NCBI GenBank assembly: GCA_946480655.1
Contig: CAMLKN010000091.1
Span: forward strand, 1 to 8,686
Direction: 5' to 3'
From: an uncultured Devosia sp.
Lineage (GTDB): Bacteria > Pseudomonadota > Alphaproteobacteria > Rhizobiales > Devosiaceae
DNA: 8,686 bases
Made by a program: the position numbers and the translations under genes. The notes under the pieces are model-generated. The model saw only the letters and a program-made list of their open reading frames with translations. It had not been told where the DNA came from and did no database searches. Positions 1 to 7,461 of the stretch are shown here, in pieces. Numbering within the stretch: the stretch's first letter is position 1; each line of letters starts with the position of its first letter.

Positions 1-744
1 CTACCCGCCTCCACCGCCCAGGCTCAGCATCACATTGACCGCGGAGGCGAGGATGATCGTGTTGTAGAGGTGGGAGAACACCAGGTGCCAGGTCACCAGC
101 CGGCGCATGGCGCCGCTTGTTGTCTTGGTGTCCGACGTGGCCACCGACGTGCCCACGGTGAAAGAAAAATACATGAAGTCGGCGCCATCAGGATCTTCGT
201 CCCCCTGGAAGTCGAGCCCGCCCTCGACCGCCCCATCCGCCGCCGTTTCCGGCGCCTGGTAGTATTCGTAGGCATAGTGTAGCGCGCCCATCGCCTGCAC
301 CGTGAACCAGCCCAGGAGTACCGAGGCCACGCTGGCCAGGACCTGCCAGGGATCTGGCTCCTGCCCTCCGCTCAGGGCGAGAAACAGCGACACGATTGAA
401 GCGACGACCACGATCAGGACGACGAGGAATATGCCCCCCACCGGGGTATCTTCTTCGCGTGCGTGCTCGCGCAGGTAATCGGCCGTCAGGTGCGGCACCT
501 TGAGAGCGGTCAGCAGCAGGAAGACGGCAAACAGCGCATTGCTGCCCAGGCTGATGGCATATTCGGGCACCAGCCACAGCCCCAGTATCAGGGCTCCCGC
601 ACCACAGGCGAGCCCTCCATAGAATGGCGCATGACGGGGCATGAGCCGTTCGAGTACCCTTTGTCGGAAGGGGGCCGACTTCGTGGTTGCCCTCGACTGC
701 CCGGGCCGGCGGGTGCGGGTCGACTTTGCCTGTGTTTTTGCCAT
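1..744 (-). CDS. DUF1345 family inner-membrane protein
   Basis: This is a 247-residue hydrophobic protein with no assigned biochemical role; the family is defined only as DUF1345. Apparent membrane segments are at about residues 41-59, 66-81, 102-124, 133-152 and 217-241. The family hallmark is the C-terminal block at about 188-232: an aromatic [11 protein letters not shown] stretch, then SDTKTTS, MRRLV and [18 protein letters not shown]. The first 34 residues are very basic and probably cytoplasmic, and the C-terminus is a glycine run. The TAG stop occupies the first three bases of the window, so the gene is complete. The ATG at 744 has no clear Shine-Dalgarno sequence. An internal ATG at 642 (Met35) would give 213 residues, close to what I recall as usual for the family, so the start is uncertain. 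It lies 49 nt downstream of the sugar ATPase on the same strand, but a strong hairpin separates them. Family assignment is firm; function is unknown. Confidence 0.85.
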   Translation of the reverse strand: MAKTQAKSTRTRRPGQSRATTKSAPFRQRVLERLMPRHAPFYGGLACGAGALILGLWLVPEYAISLGSNALFAVFLLLTALKVPHLTADYLREHAREEDTPVGGIFLVVLIVVVASIVSLFLALSGGQEPDPWQVLASVASVLLGWFTVQAMGALHYAYEYYQAPETAADGAVEGGLDFQGDEDPDGADFMYFSFTVGTSVATSDTKTTSGAMRRLVTWHLVFSHLYNTIILASAVNVMLSLGGGGG

Positions 745-750
745 CGCTCA

Positions 751-786
751 TGAGGTCACTGCCGGCTTTGGGCCGGCAGGACCTCA
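751..786 (-). terminator. Hairpin between the ATPase gene and the DUF1345 gene (possible operon 3' end)
   Basis: The arms are TGAGGTC plus CTGCCGGC (751-757 and 759-766) and GCCGGCAG plus GACCTCA (772-779 and 780-786). They give 15 base pairs with one bulged base (758) and a 5-nt loop. The hairpin starts 7 nt after the ATPase stop codon, as expected for an operon terminator. On the minus strand, however, it is followed by TGAGCGATG rather than a run of T, so it is not a canonical intrinsic terminator. It may instead stabilise the upstream transcript's 3' end or restrict translation of the DUF1345 gene, whose start is only 6 nt beyond it. Confidence 0.5.
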
Positions 787-793
787 ACGCGCA

Positions 794-1576
794 TCACCCC
801 GGAATGGCTCCGGGACCCGGCTGGGCACCGGGCGGCACCTTGCCCATGATGATCATGCCCAGAACTTCGTCCTTGGTGACATCCGATGTCCTGGCCTGGC
901 CGACCACCTGGCCGTTCTTCATAACCACCACGCGATCGGCGAGGTCGAACACGTCGTGGATATCGTGGCTGATCAGGAAAATGCCGATGCCTTCGGACTT
1001 GAGTTGCTTGATGAGTTCGCCCACCTGCGCTGTTTCCTGCGGGCCAAGGGCCGCCGTGGGCTCATCCATGATGAGGATGCGGGCATTGAAGAGAATGGCC
1101 CGGGCAATGGCAACCGACTGGCGCTGGCCACCCGACAGGGCTTTGACCGGCTCCTTGAAGCGACGGAAATTGGGGTTCAGACGCCCCATGACTTCGCGCG
1201 CCTTGGACTCCATGGCCGCATCGTCAAGTGTGCCGAGCGAGGTGACCATCTCGCGACCCAGGAACAGATTCGCGGCGGCATCGACATTGTCGGCCACGGC
1301 AAGCTGCTGGTAGATCGTCTCGATACCATAGGCCTTGGCATCGCGCGGATTGTTGATCGTGGCCTCCTCGCCATTGATGCGAATTTCGCCCGCATCGCGC
1401 TTGTAGGCGCCGGAAAGGATCTTGATCAGCGTCGACTTGCCCGCGCCATTGTGGCCCAGGAGACCGACAACCTCGCCGCGATGCAGGTTAATCGAGGCGT
1501 GATCGACGGCCTTGATACCGCCGAAGGCGATGGAGATGTCGGTCATCTCGACGAGTGGTGTGCTGGTATCCAGCAT
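794..1576 (-). CDS. xylG: Sugar (xylose-type) ABC transporter ATP-binding protein, single NBD
   Basis: This 260-residue ATPase would power the adjacent sugar permease on the cytoplasmic face of the inner membrane. All ABC motifs are visible: Walker [10 protein letters not shown] at 41-49, the Q-loop glutamine at 90-91, signature LSGGQ at 147-151, Walker B ILIMDEP at 167-173 and the switch histidine SHD at 203-205. It has one nucleotide-binding domain and would act as a homodimer. E. coli XylG and RbsA have two fused domains of about 500 residues, so this protein is built like rhizobial FrcA. The reading frame stays open upstream to 2179 only because it overlaps the permease gene. The start at 1576 is set by TAGGAG at 1585-1590, 8 nt upstream. 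That TAG is also the permease stop codon, so translation is probably coupled. The Pro/Gly-rich tail (248-260) is probably flexible. Family is certain; xylose is inferred from XylF, and the symbol frcA would also be defensible. Confidence 0.9.
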   Translation of the reverse strand: MLDTSTPLVEMTDISIAFGGIKAVDHASINLHRGEVVGLLGHNGAGKSTLIKILSGAYKRDAGEIRINGEEATINNPRDAKAYGIETIYQQLAVADNVDAAANLFLGREMVTSLGTLDDAAMESKAREVMGRLNPNFRRFKEPVKALSGGQRQSVAIARAILFNARILIMDEPTAALGPQETAQVGELIKQLKSEGIGIFLISHDIHDVFDLADRVVVMKNGQVVGQARTSDVTKDEVLGMIIMGKVPPGAQPGPGAIPG

Positions 1577-1584
1577 GAACGCAA

Positions 1585-1590
1585 CTCCTA
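1585..1590 (-). promoter_or_regulatory. Ribosome binding site of the ATPase gene overlapping the permease stop
   Basis: On the minus strand TAGGAG lies 8 nt before the ATG at 1576. Its first three bases are the TAG stop of the permease gene. This fixes the ATPase start and suggests translational coupling, which would keep the two membrane-complex subunits in proportion. Confidence 0.75.
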
Positions 1591-2907
1591 ATGCTTGTTC
1601 CGGCGGTAAAGCGTGTCGAGCCAAACCGCGAAGACCAGAACGATACCAACCACGATGGATTGAAGCGGACTGTCGATGCCCATGAGCACCATGCCCGACT
1701 GCAGCGACTGCATGACCAGCGCACCCAAAAGCGCCCCGGCGATCGAACCGACGCCGCCGGCCAGTGACGTGCCGCCGATGACGGCGGCCGCAATGACGTA
1801 AAGCTCGTCCAGCGTGCCCAGCGCGTTGGTTGCGGCGTTGAGGCGGGCCGTGGAAATAGCCGCAGCAACGGCACACAGTGCGCCCATCAACATGAAGATC
1901 TTGACGGTGACCCAGCGGGTGTTGATGCCCGCCAATTCGGCCGCTTCGGGATTGCCGCCCATGGCATAGACATAGCGGCCGAAGCGGGTGCGGGTGGCAA
2001 GGAAGGTCATGACCACGCCAACCCCGACAGCAATGAGCACGGGAATGGCGATGCCATGCGAAATGAAGAGCCCGCCCTCGGGCACTGCAATGCCATTGGC
2101 ATTGGCATAGTTCTCGGCGATCCGCACGGGCCAGGGATAGGCATTGGCTACCCAGACCGCCGCTATCGTCGCACCGCAACCGATGATGGCGAGCGACACT
2201 TCAGCCCAGACAGGGCGCTGCGGGAAGTTGAAACGCTGGCGCTGGCGCCGTCCGTAATAGAGGCCGACGACGATCGCCGCACAGGCCACGGCAGCGACAA
2301 TCCAGCTCCAGAGGTTGCCAATGGACCCGGTAGGTCCGCCACCCATGAGCTGGAAGGTTGAGTCCATCGGTGCAACTGTGCGCCCTGCAGTGACCCACCA
2401 GGCCGCGCCGCGCCACACCAGGTAGCCACCCAAGGTGACGATGAAGGCCGGAACGCGCAGGTAAGCGATGATCGTCCCCTGCAACGCGCCGATACCGACA
2501 CCAATGATCAGTCCTGAGGCGAGCGACAGAACCCAGATCAGCGGATGGCCGAGACCGAGCCCCAGTTGCACCGGCAGGATCTGCGTCTGCATGACGCCCA
2601 TGACCATGCCGACGACACCGAGAATCGAGCCGACAGAAAGGTCGATATTGCGGGTAACGATGACCAGAACCATGCCGGTCACCATGACGGCGACCGAGGC
2701 GGTCTGCACCGACAGATTCCAGAGGTTTCGTGGCGTCAGGAAAAGGCCGCCGGAAAAGAAGTTGAAGCCAACCCAGATGATGGCAAGCGCACCAATCATG
2801 CCCAGGAGGCGCGTGTCGATTTCGGTCGCTATCAGGAAGCGCTGGAGCGGATTTTGCACCATCTGGCTGGGATGCGTGGTGCTGGACATGGCGCGCTGTT
2901 CGGCCAT
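1588..2907 (-). CDS. xylH: Sugar (xylose-type) ABC transporter permease
   Basis: This 439-residue polytopic protein forms the inner-membrane channel of the importer and would work as a dimer with the ATPase. It belongs to the BPD_transp_2 family (RbsC/XylH/AraH). Visible family blocks are [12 protein letters not shown] at about 83-94, [20 protein letters not shown] at about 151-170, the cytoplasmic coupling region [20 protein letters not shown] at about 306-325, and [22 protein letters not shown] at about 378-399. The extra hydrophobic segments and the charged stretch around 219-235 make it longer than RbsC-type permeases, which matches the xylose subgroup. The frame extends to an ATG at 2991. 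The ATG at 2907 is preferred because AGGGGG at 2914-2919 sits 6 nt upstream; ATG 2889 is another option. The extra 28 codons of the longer form would translate the hairpin at 2963-2993 and look non-native. It follows xylF by 112 nt and overlaps the ATPase ribosome binding site. Confidence 0.9.
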   Translation of the reverse strand: MAEQRAMSSTTHPSQMVQNPLQRFLIATEIDTRLLGMIGALAIIWVGFNFFSGGLFLTPRNLWNLSVQTASVAVMVTGMVLVIVTRNIDLSVGSILGVVGMVMGVMQTQILPVQLGLGLGHPLIWVLSLASGLIIGVGIGALQGTIIAYLRVPAFIVTLGGYLVWRGAAWWVTAGRTVAPMDSTFQLMGGGPTGSIGNLWSWIVAAVACAAIVVGLYYGRRQRQRFNFPQRPVWAEVSLAIIGCGATIAAVWVANAYPWPVRIAENYANANGIAVPEGGLFISHGIAIPVLIAVGVGVVMTFLATRTRFGRYVYAMGGNPEAAELAGINTRWVTVKIFMLMGALCAVAAAISTARLNAATNALGTLDELYVIAAAVIGGTSLAGGVGSIAGALLGALVMQSLQSGMVLMGIDSPLQSIVVGIVLVFAVWLDTLYRRNKH

Positions 2908-2962
2908 CGAATTCCCCCTAGGAAGAAGCGTTCCGGCGGGCCGGGACGCAATCCGGTTGTGG

Positions 2963-2993
2963 AAGTGCCGCAGCGTGCGACGCCGCGGCACTT
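2963..2993 (-). promoter_or_regulatory. Intercistronic hairpin between xylF and xylH
   Basis: AAGTGCCGC (2963-2971) and GCGGCACTT (2985-2993) form a 9-bp perfect stem. After one A/C mismatch, GCGT (2973-2976) and ACGC (2980-2983) add 4 bp around a 3-nt loop. On the transcribed strand it is followed by CCACAACC, not a T-run, so it is unlikely to stop transcription fully. In binding-protein operons such structures commonly protect the 3' end of the binding-protein message and so raise its amount over the permease. That role is inferred here. Confidence 0.6.
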
Positions 2994-3019
2994 TTCAACC
3001 AGTCTAAGTCAAGACGGGA

Positions 3020-4054
3020 TCAATCGCACGCAGCAACCGAACCGGCAGCAACGCCCTGGCAGACCACGTCCTTGGAGACCCAGCCGGCGTCGATCACGAC
3101 GTCGAGGTTGTCCTTGGTGATGGCGACGGGGGCGATGAAGAAGGCGTTCATCTGCACGCCCTTCGGTCCGCCGGCGAACGGCACCACGCCGGTCACTTCG
3201 TTGAGGGCCTTGCCACCAGCCAGCTCGAGGGCCACTTCCGCGGCCTTCTTGCCAAGCTCGCGAGCGTCCTTCCAAACCGAAACGGTCTGAGTGCCCAGCG
3301 CGATGCGGTTGAGAGCAGCGTGGTCGCCGTCCTGGCCGGACACCGGCACGGAACCGGCCAGGCCCTGGGCAGCGAGGGCGGCAATGGCGCCACCGGCAGT
3401 GCCGTCATTGGAAGCCACTACGGCGTCGACTTCGTTGTTATTGGCGGTCAGGAACTGTTCCATGTTCGCCTGGGCGACTTCCGGGTTCCAGTTGTCGGTA
3501 TAGGCTTCGCCGACATTCTTGATCGTCCCGGCGTCGATACCGGCCTGGAGCACTTCCATCTGGCCTTCGAAGAGGAAGTCGGCGTTGGGGTCGGCCGAGT
3601 TGCCCTTGATGAAGACGTAATTGCCTTCGGGCTGCACGGCGGCCACGCCAGCAGCCTGCAGGCGGCCGACTTCCTTATTGTCGAAGGTCAGGTAGAAGGC
3701 ATCGGGGTTTTCGATCAGGCGGTCATAGCCGATGACCGGAATGCCTTCCGCGACGGCAGCGGCGACGGCCGGACCCACAGCTTCACTGTCCTGCGCCAGC
3801 ACGATGATGGCATCGGCACCCTGGCTGATCAGGCTTTCGATATCGGTCAGCTGCTTGGAAGCCGACGACTGGGCGTCAGCGGAAATATACTGCGCGCCGG
3901 CGGCTTCAAGCACGGCCTTGATGGCGGCTTCGTCCGTCTTCCAGCGCTCCTCCTGGAAGTTGTTCCAGGATACGCCAACGACAACCTGATCCTGGGCGAT
4001 CGCGGTGCCGAAAAGGGCCGTCGATGCAAGCAGAATCGCTGCAAACTTGTTCAT
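3020..4054 (-). CDS. xylF: Periplasmic D-xylose-type sugar-binding protein
   Basis: This 344-residue protein (343-345 is typical-sized for the family) is the periplasmic receptor of the importer. Residues 1-20 are a signal peptide: Lys3, a hydrophobic core, then AIA before Gln21, so cleavage after residue 20 is likely. The rest is a type I periplasmic-binding fold (Peripla_BP_4). Blocks that match E. coli XylF as I remember it are [10 protein letters not shown] (36-45), GYDRLI (109-114), [11 protein letters not shown] (124-134), [10 protein letters not shown] (143-152), [21 protein letters not shown] (202-222) and SGQDGD (239-244). These carry sugar-contacting Asp, Arg and Asn residues in the family, so xylose is a better guess than ribose or fructose. 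Cys332 and Cys343 near the C-terminus could form a disulfide. GGGAGGA at about 4059-4065 precedes the ATG at 4054. It is the first gene of the operon, divergent from the ROK regulator. Binding specificity is untested. Confidence 0.92.
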   Translation of the reverse strand: MNKFAAILLASTALFGTAIAQDQVVVGVSWNNFQEERWKTDEAAIKAVLEAAGAQYISADAQSSASKQLTDIESLISQGADAIIVLAQDSEAVGPAVAAAVAEGIPVIGYDRLIENPDAFYLTFDNKEVGRLQAAGVAAVQPEGNYVFIKGNSADPNADFLFEGQMEVLQAGIDAGTIKNVGEAYTDNWNPEVAQANMEQFLTANNNEVDAVVASNDGTAGGAIAALAAQGLAGSVPVSGQDGDHAALNRIALGTQTVSVWKDARELGKKAAEVALELAGGKALNEVTGVVPFAGGPKGVQMNAFFIAPVAITKDNLDVVIDAGWVSKDVVCQGVAAGSVAACD

Positions 4055-4133
4055 GATGTCCTCCCAATGGGCAGCACGCTGCCCTCAATGCAAGTTGGCG
4101 GCATTGACCAACAAGGCGCCGCCTCCCTGCGCC

Positions 4134-4157
4134 TCGAGCATTATTTTCACTGCTCGA
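4134..4157. promoter_or_regulatory. Candidate operator: TCGAGCA/TGCTCGA inverted repeat over a -10-like site
   Basis: TCGAGCA (4134-4140) is the perfect inverted copy of TGCTCGA (4151-4157), separated by 10 nt. The spacer contains, on the minus strand, AATAAT (4140-4145), which matches five of six bases of a -10 box for xylF; no good -35 lies at the right distance. A repressor bound here would block transcription of xylF. The divergent ROK protein is the obvious candidate binder, by inference from position. Confidence 0.5.
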
Positions 4158-4170
4158 AAAAACCTCTCGC

Positions 4171-4198
4171 ATGATGCCCCGCGCCGTGTCAACGTCAA
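4171..4198 (-). promoter_or_regulatory. Candidate xylF promoter
   Basis: On the minus strand TTGACG (4193-4198) and CATCAT (4171-4176) are separated by 16 nt, matching five and four of six consensus bases. A second -35-like TTGACA lies at 4187-4192 without a good -10 partner. This competes with the AATAAT at 4140-4145 as the xylF -10 box. Either way the 5' leader would be roughly 80-110 nt. Confidence 0.35.
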
Positions 4199-4199
4199 T

Positions 4200-4218
4200 T
4201 TCGAGCCTCGAAGATAAT
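4200..4218 (+). promoter_or_regulatory. Candidate regulator operator and -10 box
   Basis: TTCGAG C CTCGAA (4200-4212) is a perfect 13-nt palindrome. It abuts GATAAT (4213-4218), which differs from the -10 consensus at one base and points toward the ROK gene. The palindrome shares the TCGAG/CTCGA half-site with the repeat at 4134-4157. This suggests one protein binds both places and represses its own gene. No convincing -35 was found upstream. Confidence 0.45.
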
Positions 4219-4231
4219 CATGGGTTGCGGT

Positions 4232-4259
4232 GAACCCGATTGAATGCTGATTTGGGTTC
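4232..4259 (+). promoter_or_regulatory. Leader inverted repeat before the ROK gene
   Basis: GAACCC (4232-4237) and GGGTTC (4254-4259) are perfect inverted arms with a 16-nt loop. They lie in the probable 5' leader of the regulator, ending 7 nt before its ribosome binding site. The stem is only 6 bp, so a function is uncertain. Confidence 0.25.
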
Positions 4260-4266
4260 CGGGGTT

Positions 4267-4273
4267 GGGGAGG
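4267..4273 (+). promoter_or_regulatory. Ribosome binding site fixing a TTG start
   Basis: GGGGAGG ends 7 nt before the TTG at 4281. No ATG or GTG in frame offers a comparable signal while keeping the whole DNA-binding domain, so this site supports the rare TTG start of the regulator. Confidence 0.7.
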
Positions 4274-4280
4274 TCTGCGC

Positions 4281-5513
4281 TTGACGCGAACCGTCAGCGA
4301 TAGTGATAGCGTTCGTCGGCTGAACCGCGGGCTGCTGCTGGCTGCGCTGCGCGCAGGCGGACCGCAATCGCGCACGGCCCTCGCCGGCGTCACGGGCCTC
4401 AGTCATGCCAGCGTCACCGCCATCATGCAGGACCTCATCAACCAGCGTGTTGTCGAGGAACTCACGAGCCCCGAGCGTGCGGACGGACGAACCCGCGGAC
4501 GTCCCGCTACATTGGTCGGCTTTCGCCGTCAGGGCGCCTATGTGGCCCTGTTCGAACTGGACGTAAATCGGCTGCGAGCCTCGCTCGTCGACTATTCCGG
4601 CGTCCTCGTCGATAGGATCGAAACCACCATTTCCCCTAAAACCTTTGATGAGGTTGCCGCCGCCGACTTTTTCCTCGAACATCTCGACGACCTGCGCCAG
4701 CGGACGCCCAAGGCGGCCCCTGCCCTGCGCCGCATCGCCATCTCGGTTCAGGGCATCCTGGATCGCGACGGCAGCGGCTTGAAGTGGTCGCCCATCGCCC
4801 ATCTGGCCGGCTCTCCCTTCGCGACGCAGGTGGCCGAGCGCACAGGGCTTGCCGTCGCTCTGCACAAGCGCGGCCGCTTGTTGGCCGAGGGCACGCGCTG
4901 GCTCGATCCGAAACTGCATGATGCCAGCGTCGCCACGGTCTTTATTGGATCGACGGTGGCCATGGGCCTCAGCCTCCAGGGTCAGATTGCTGGCCGCAGC
5001 GAAGGCGGTGCCACGGAATTCGGGCACATGAACCATATCCCCAACGGGGCGCTGTGCCGTTGCGGCATGCGGGGCTGCATCGAGGCCTATGCGGCCGACT
5101 ACGGCGTCTTGCGCACCAGTTTCTCGGTGCCGGAAACCACTCCGCCGGCGCCGGCTGTGCCGGCCCAGCAATACGAGTCGCTGGTGCAGCGGGCCGAACA
5201 GGGCGACCGTGCCGCCACCCACGGCTTCAATCTTGCCGGAAGGGCCCTGGGATACGGCCTCAGCCGCATGATGGCCATGTTCGATCCCACCCATATCCTC
5301 CTGGTCGGGCCAGGCGCCCGCGCCCTGCCCCTGATGCGCGGTGAAATAGAGGCCGCCCTTTCCGCATCACTCGTCTGCTCGATCAATGGCCTGCCGCAGA
5401 TCTCGGCGCACCTGGACGAAAAGGAGCCCATCTTTCGGGGCCTTATGATGAAGACGCTCGATGCTCTCGACCAGGAGGATATGGCCGCTCTCGACAGCTC
5501 CGTCCGCGTCTAG
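4281..5513 (+). CDS. ROK-family transcriptional regulator (NagC/XylR type)
   Basis: This 410-residue protein is probably the sugar-responsive repressor of the divergent transporter. Residues about 10-62 form a winged helix-turn-helix (VRRLNRGLLLAALRAGG, then SRTALAGVTGLSHASVTAIMQDLI), followed by the basic linker GRTRGRP (69-75). Residues about 85-390 are the ROK domain. It carries the ROK signature EFGHMNHI at 246-253 and the zinc-type cluster CRCGMRGC at 259-266 (Cys259, Cys261, Cys266, probably with His249). The region where ROK sugar kinases have an Asn-Asp catalytic pair reads HKRGRLLAEG (195-204), and the glycine-rich phosphate loop is degraded, so it should bind sugar without phosphorylating it. 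The start is TTG with a strong ribosome binding site. Position next to xylF suggests a XylR role, but no symbol is given because ROK regulators of glucose, fructose and xylose look alike. The gene ends at the convergent terminator shared with cysNC. Confidence 0.88.
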   Translation: MTRTVSDSDSVRRLNRGLLLAALRAGGPQSRTALAGVTGLSHASVTAIMQDLINQRVVEELTSPERADGRTRGRPATLVGFRRQGAYVALFELDVNRLRASLVDYSGVLVDRIETTISPKTFDEVAAADFFLEHLDDLRQRTPKAAPALRRIAISVQGILDRDGSGLKWSPIAHLAGSPFATQVAERTGLAVALHKRGRLLAEGTRWLDPKLHDASVATVFIGSTVAMGLSLQGQIAGRSEGGATEFGHMNHIPNGALCRCGMRGCIEAYAADYGVLRTSFSVPETTPPAPAVPAQQYESLVQRAEQGDRAATHGFNLAGRALGYGLSRMMAMFDPTHILLVGPGARALPLMRGEIEAALSASLVCSINGLPQISAHLDEKEPIFRGLMMKTLDALDQEDMAALDSSVRV

Positions 5514-5532
5514 AATGCCCAGCCGAGAAACA

Positions 5533-5557
5533 GAAAGGGCGCCTGCGGCGCCCTTTC
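5533..5557. terminator. Bidirectional terminator between the ROK gene and cysNC
   Basis: GAAAGGGCGCC (5533-5543) and GGCGCCCTTTC (5547-5557) form a perfect 11-bp GC-rich stem with a 3-nt loop. It lies in the 47-nt gap between the stops of two convergent genes. The A/T ends of the stem give CCCTTTC on each strand. On the minus strand T-rich TGTTTCTC follows, so termination of cysNC looks better supported than termination of the ROK gene. Confidence 0.75.
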
Positions 5558-5560
5558 AGC

Positions 5561-7459
5561 TCAGAACCTGAGGAAGCTGTGCAACTGGTCGGCCAGTGCT
5601 GCCGGATCGGCATCGGCGCCATGCAGCACCAGTTCCGGATCGGCGGGAACTTCGAACGGCGAGTCGATGCCGGTGAAATTCTTGATCTCCCCAGCCCTCG
5701 CCCGCTTGTAGAGTCCCTTGGGGTCCCGCTGCTCACAAACCTCAAGCGGCGTATCGACATAGACCTCGGTAAAGTCGATATCGCCCGCAATCTCGCGCGC
5801 CAGACGGCGTTCCTTCTCGAAGGGTGAGATGAATGAGACCAGCACGATCAGCCCCGCATCCGCCATCAGGCGCGCCACTTCGGCAACGCGACGGATGTTT
5901 TCCACGCGCGCGGCCTCGGTGAAGCCCAGGTCCTTGTTGAGGCCGTGGCGGACATTGTCGCCATCGAGGATATAGGCGTGCCGGCCTTCGGCCGTCAGGC
6001 GCTTCTCGAGGATGTTCGCCACCGACGACTTGCCCGAACCGGACAGGCCAGTGAACCAGACGATCTGCGGCTTCTGGCCCTTCATTTGCGCCCGCACATC
6101 GCGGTTCACGTCGAAGGACTGGTAGGTCAGGTTCTGAGCACGCCTGAGACCGAAGTCGATGGTGCCGGCTCCCAGGGTGGCATTGGAGAGCCGGTCCACC
6201 AGGATGAAGCCGCCGGTGAGCGGATTGGACGCGTAGGGGTCGAAGGCCACCGGCTTGTCGGTGGCTATGGTGACCGTGGCGACCTCATTGAGATCGATCT
6301 TGGTCGCCGCCGTGTGCTCGAGCGTATTGACGTTGGTGCGGAACTTGAGATCGGTAATGGTCGCCGGAACCGTCTGCGAACCGATCTTGAGAAGATACGA
6401 GCGCCCGGGATAGGCCGGCTCCTCGTTCATCCAGACCATCCTGGCCTGGAACTGGTTCGAGTATTCCGGCGTCTCACCCGGGTGGGACAGCACGTCCCCG
6501 CGCGAGACGTCCACCTCGCGGTCCAGCACCAGCGTCACCGCCTGCCCGGCGATAGCGCGGTCGAGATCGCCATCCATGGTGACGATGCGGCTGATGACCG
6601 CCGGCTTGCGTGAGGAAGCGATCAGGACTTCATCACCCACCGAAACCGCACCGGAGGCGACGGTGCCGGAAAAGCCACGGAAATCGAGGTTCGGGCGGTT
6701 CACCCACTGCACCGGGAAGCGGAACTTCTGGGCCGTACGATCCTCGGACACATCGATGGTTTCGAGATAGGGCACCAGGGGAGTGCCGTCGAACCACGGG
6801 GTGTTTTCGCTGGGGTGCAGGATGTTGTCGCCGCGCAGCGCTGAAACGGGCACGGCCGCAAGCGACTTGAAGCCCAGCGGCTCGGCAAAGGCCCGGTATT
6901 CGGCGACGATGCGGTCGAAAGCTTCCTGGTCGTAATCGACGAGGTCGATCTTGTTGACCACCAGCACGACATGCTTCACCCCGATCAGCGAGAGAATGAA
7001 GCTGTGGCGGCGCGTCTGGGTGAGAACGCCCTTGCGGGCATCGATCAGAACCAGGGCCAGTTCGGCATTGGAAGCGCCAGTCGCCATGTTGCGGGTGTAC
7101 TGCTCGTGGCCGGGTGTGTCGGCAACGATGAACTTGCGCTTGTCGGTCGAAAAGAACCGATAGGCCACGTCGATGGTGATGCCCTGCTCGCGCTCGGCCA
7201 CCAGGCCATCCACCAACAGGGAGAAGTCGATGCCTTCGTCCCCGACGGTGCGGTTATGGCTTTCCTTCTTGAGGCTCGCCAACTGGTCATCGAGGATGAG
7301 CTGGCTGTCATAGAGCAGCCGGCCGATCAGGGTGGATTTGCCGTCATCAACACTGCCGCAGGTCATGAAGCGCAGCAGGGACTTCTCGGTCTGTTCGGCC
7401 AGCCAGGTATCGAGACTGATCTGGGCGGAAACGGCAGATTGCACAGGAGACAGGGACAT
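5561..7459 (-). CDS. cysNC: Bifunctional sulfate adenylyltransferase subunit 1 / APS kinase (CysN-CysC fusion)
   Basis: This 632-residue cytoplasmic enzyme covers two steps of sulfate activation. Residues about 25-440 are CysN, the GTPase that drives APS synthesis by CysD. Its G motifs are GSVDDGKS (35-42), EQGITID (91-97), DTPGHEQY (114-121), NKID (169-172) and SAL (206-208), followed by EF-Tu-like beta-barrel domains from about 245 to 435. Residues about 460-632 are CysC, which phosphorylates APS to PAPS: P-loop GLSGSGKS (471-478), DGDNVRHGLNKDLGF (499-513), FISPF (543-547) and CEQRDPKGLYKRARAGEIK (575-593), then GIDSPFE (597-603). All key motifs are intact. The fusion is the NodQ/CysNC arrangement of rhizobia and other proteobacteria; E. 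coli keeps the two proteins separate. The ATG at 7459 lies 2 nt after the cysD stop, with AGGAAGG (7472-7478) inside cysD as ribosome binding site at a long 12-nt spacing. An oddity is Glu548 after SPF, where E. coli CysC has Arg. Confidence 0.95.
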   Translation of the reverse strand: MSLSPVQSAVSAQISLDTWLAEQTEKSLLRFMTCGSVDDGKSTLIGRLLYDSQLILDDQLASLKKESHNRTVGDEGIDFSLLVDGLVAEREQGITIDVAYRFFSTDKRKFIVADTPGHEQYTRNMATGASNAELALVLIDARKGVLTQTRRHSFILSLIGVKHVVLVVNKIDLVDYDQEAFDRIVAEYRAFAEPLGFKSLAAVPVSALRGDNILHPSENTPWFDGTPLVPYLETIDVSEDRTAQKFRFPVQWVNRPNLDFRGFSGTVASGAVSVGDEVLIASSRKPAVISRIVTMDGDLDRAIAGQAVTLVLDREVDVSRGDVLSHPGETPEYSNQFQARMVWMNEEPAYPGRSYLLKIGSQTVPATITDLKFRTNVNTLEHTAATKIDLNEVATVTIATDKPVAFDPYASNPLTGGFILVDRLSNATLGAGTIDFGLRRAQNLTYQSFDVNRDVRAQMKGQKPQIVWFTGLSGSGKSSVANILEKRLTAEGRHAYILDGDNVRHGLNKDLGFTEAARVENIRRVAEVARLMADAGLIVLVSFISPFEKERRLAREIAGDIDFTEVYVDTPLEVCEQRDPKGLYKRARAGEIKNFTGIDSPFEVPADPELVLHGADADPAALADQLHSFLRF

Positions 7460-7461
7460 GA

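Noticed and set aside
641..1591. 316-codon open frame on the plus strand across the ATPase gene
   Set aside because: It is antisense to a gene with all ABC motifs; its translation has no family pattern and the frame is open because of high GC content.
1577..2179. N-terminal extension of the ATPase frame to a 461-residue protein
   Set aside because: The extension overlaps the permease in another frame, is rich in His/Arg/Cys, and the real start at 1576 has its own ribosome binding site.
4220..4243. Seven-codon ORF (ATG to TGA) before the ROK gene, possible leader peptide
   Set aside because: It has no ribosome binding site, and if the -10 box at 4213-4218 is used its ATG would lie upstream of the transcription start.
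4218..5294. 358-codon open frame on the minus strand across the ROK gene
   Set aside because: It is antisense to a clear ROK regulator, runs through the divergent promoter, and its translation is low in pattern and rich in Gly/Ala/Arg.
5945..6613. 222-codon plus-strand frame inside cysNC
   Set aside because: It is antisense to well-conserved CysN/CysC sequence, with no start signal or family pattern.
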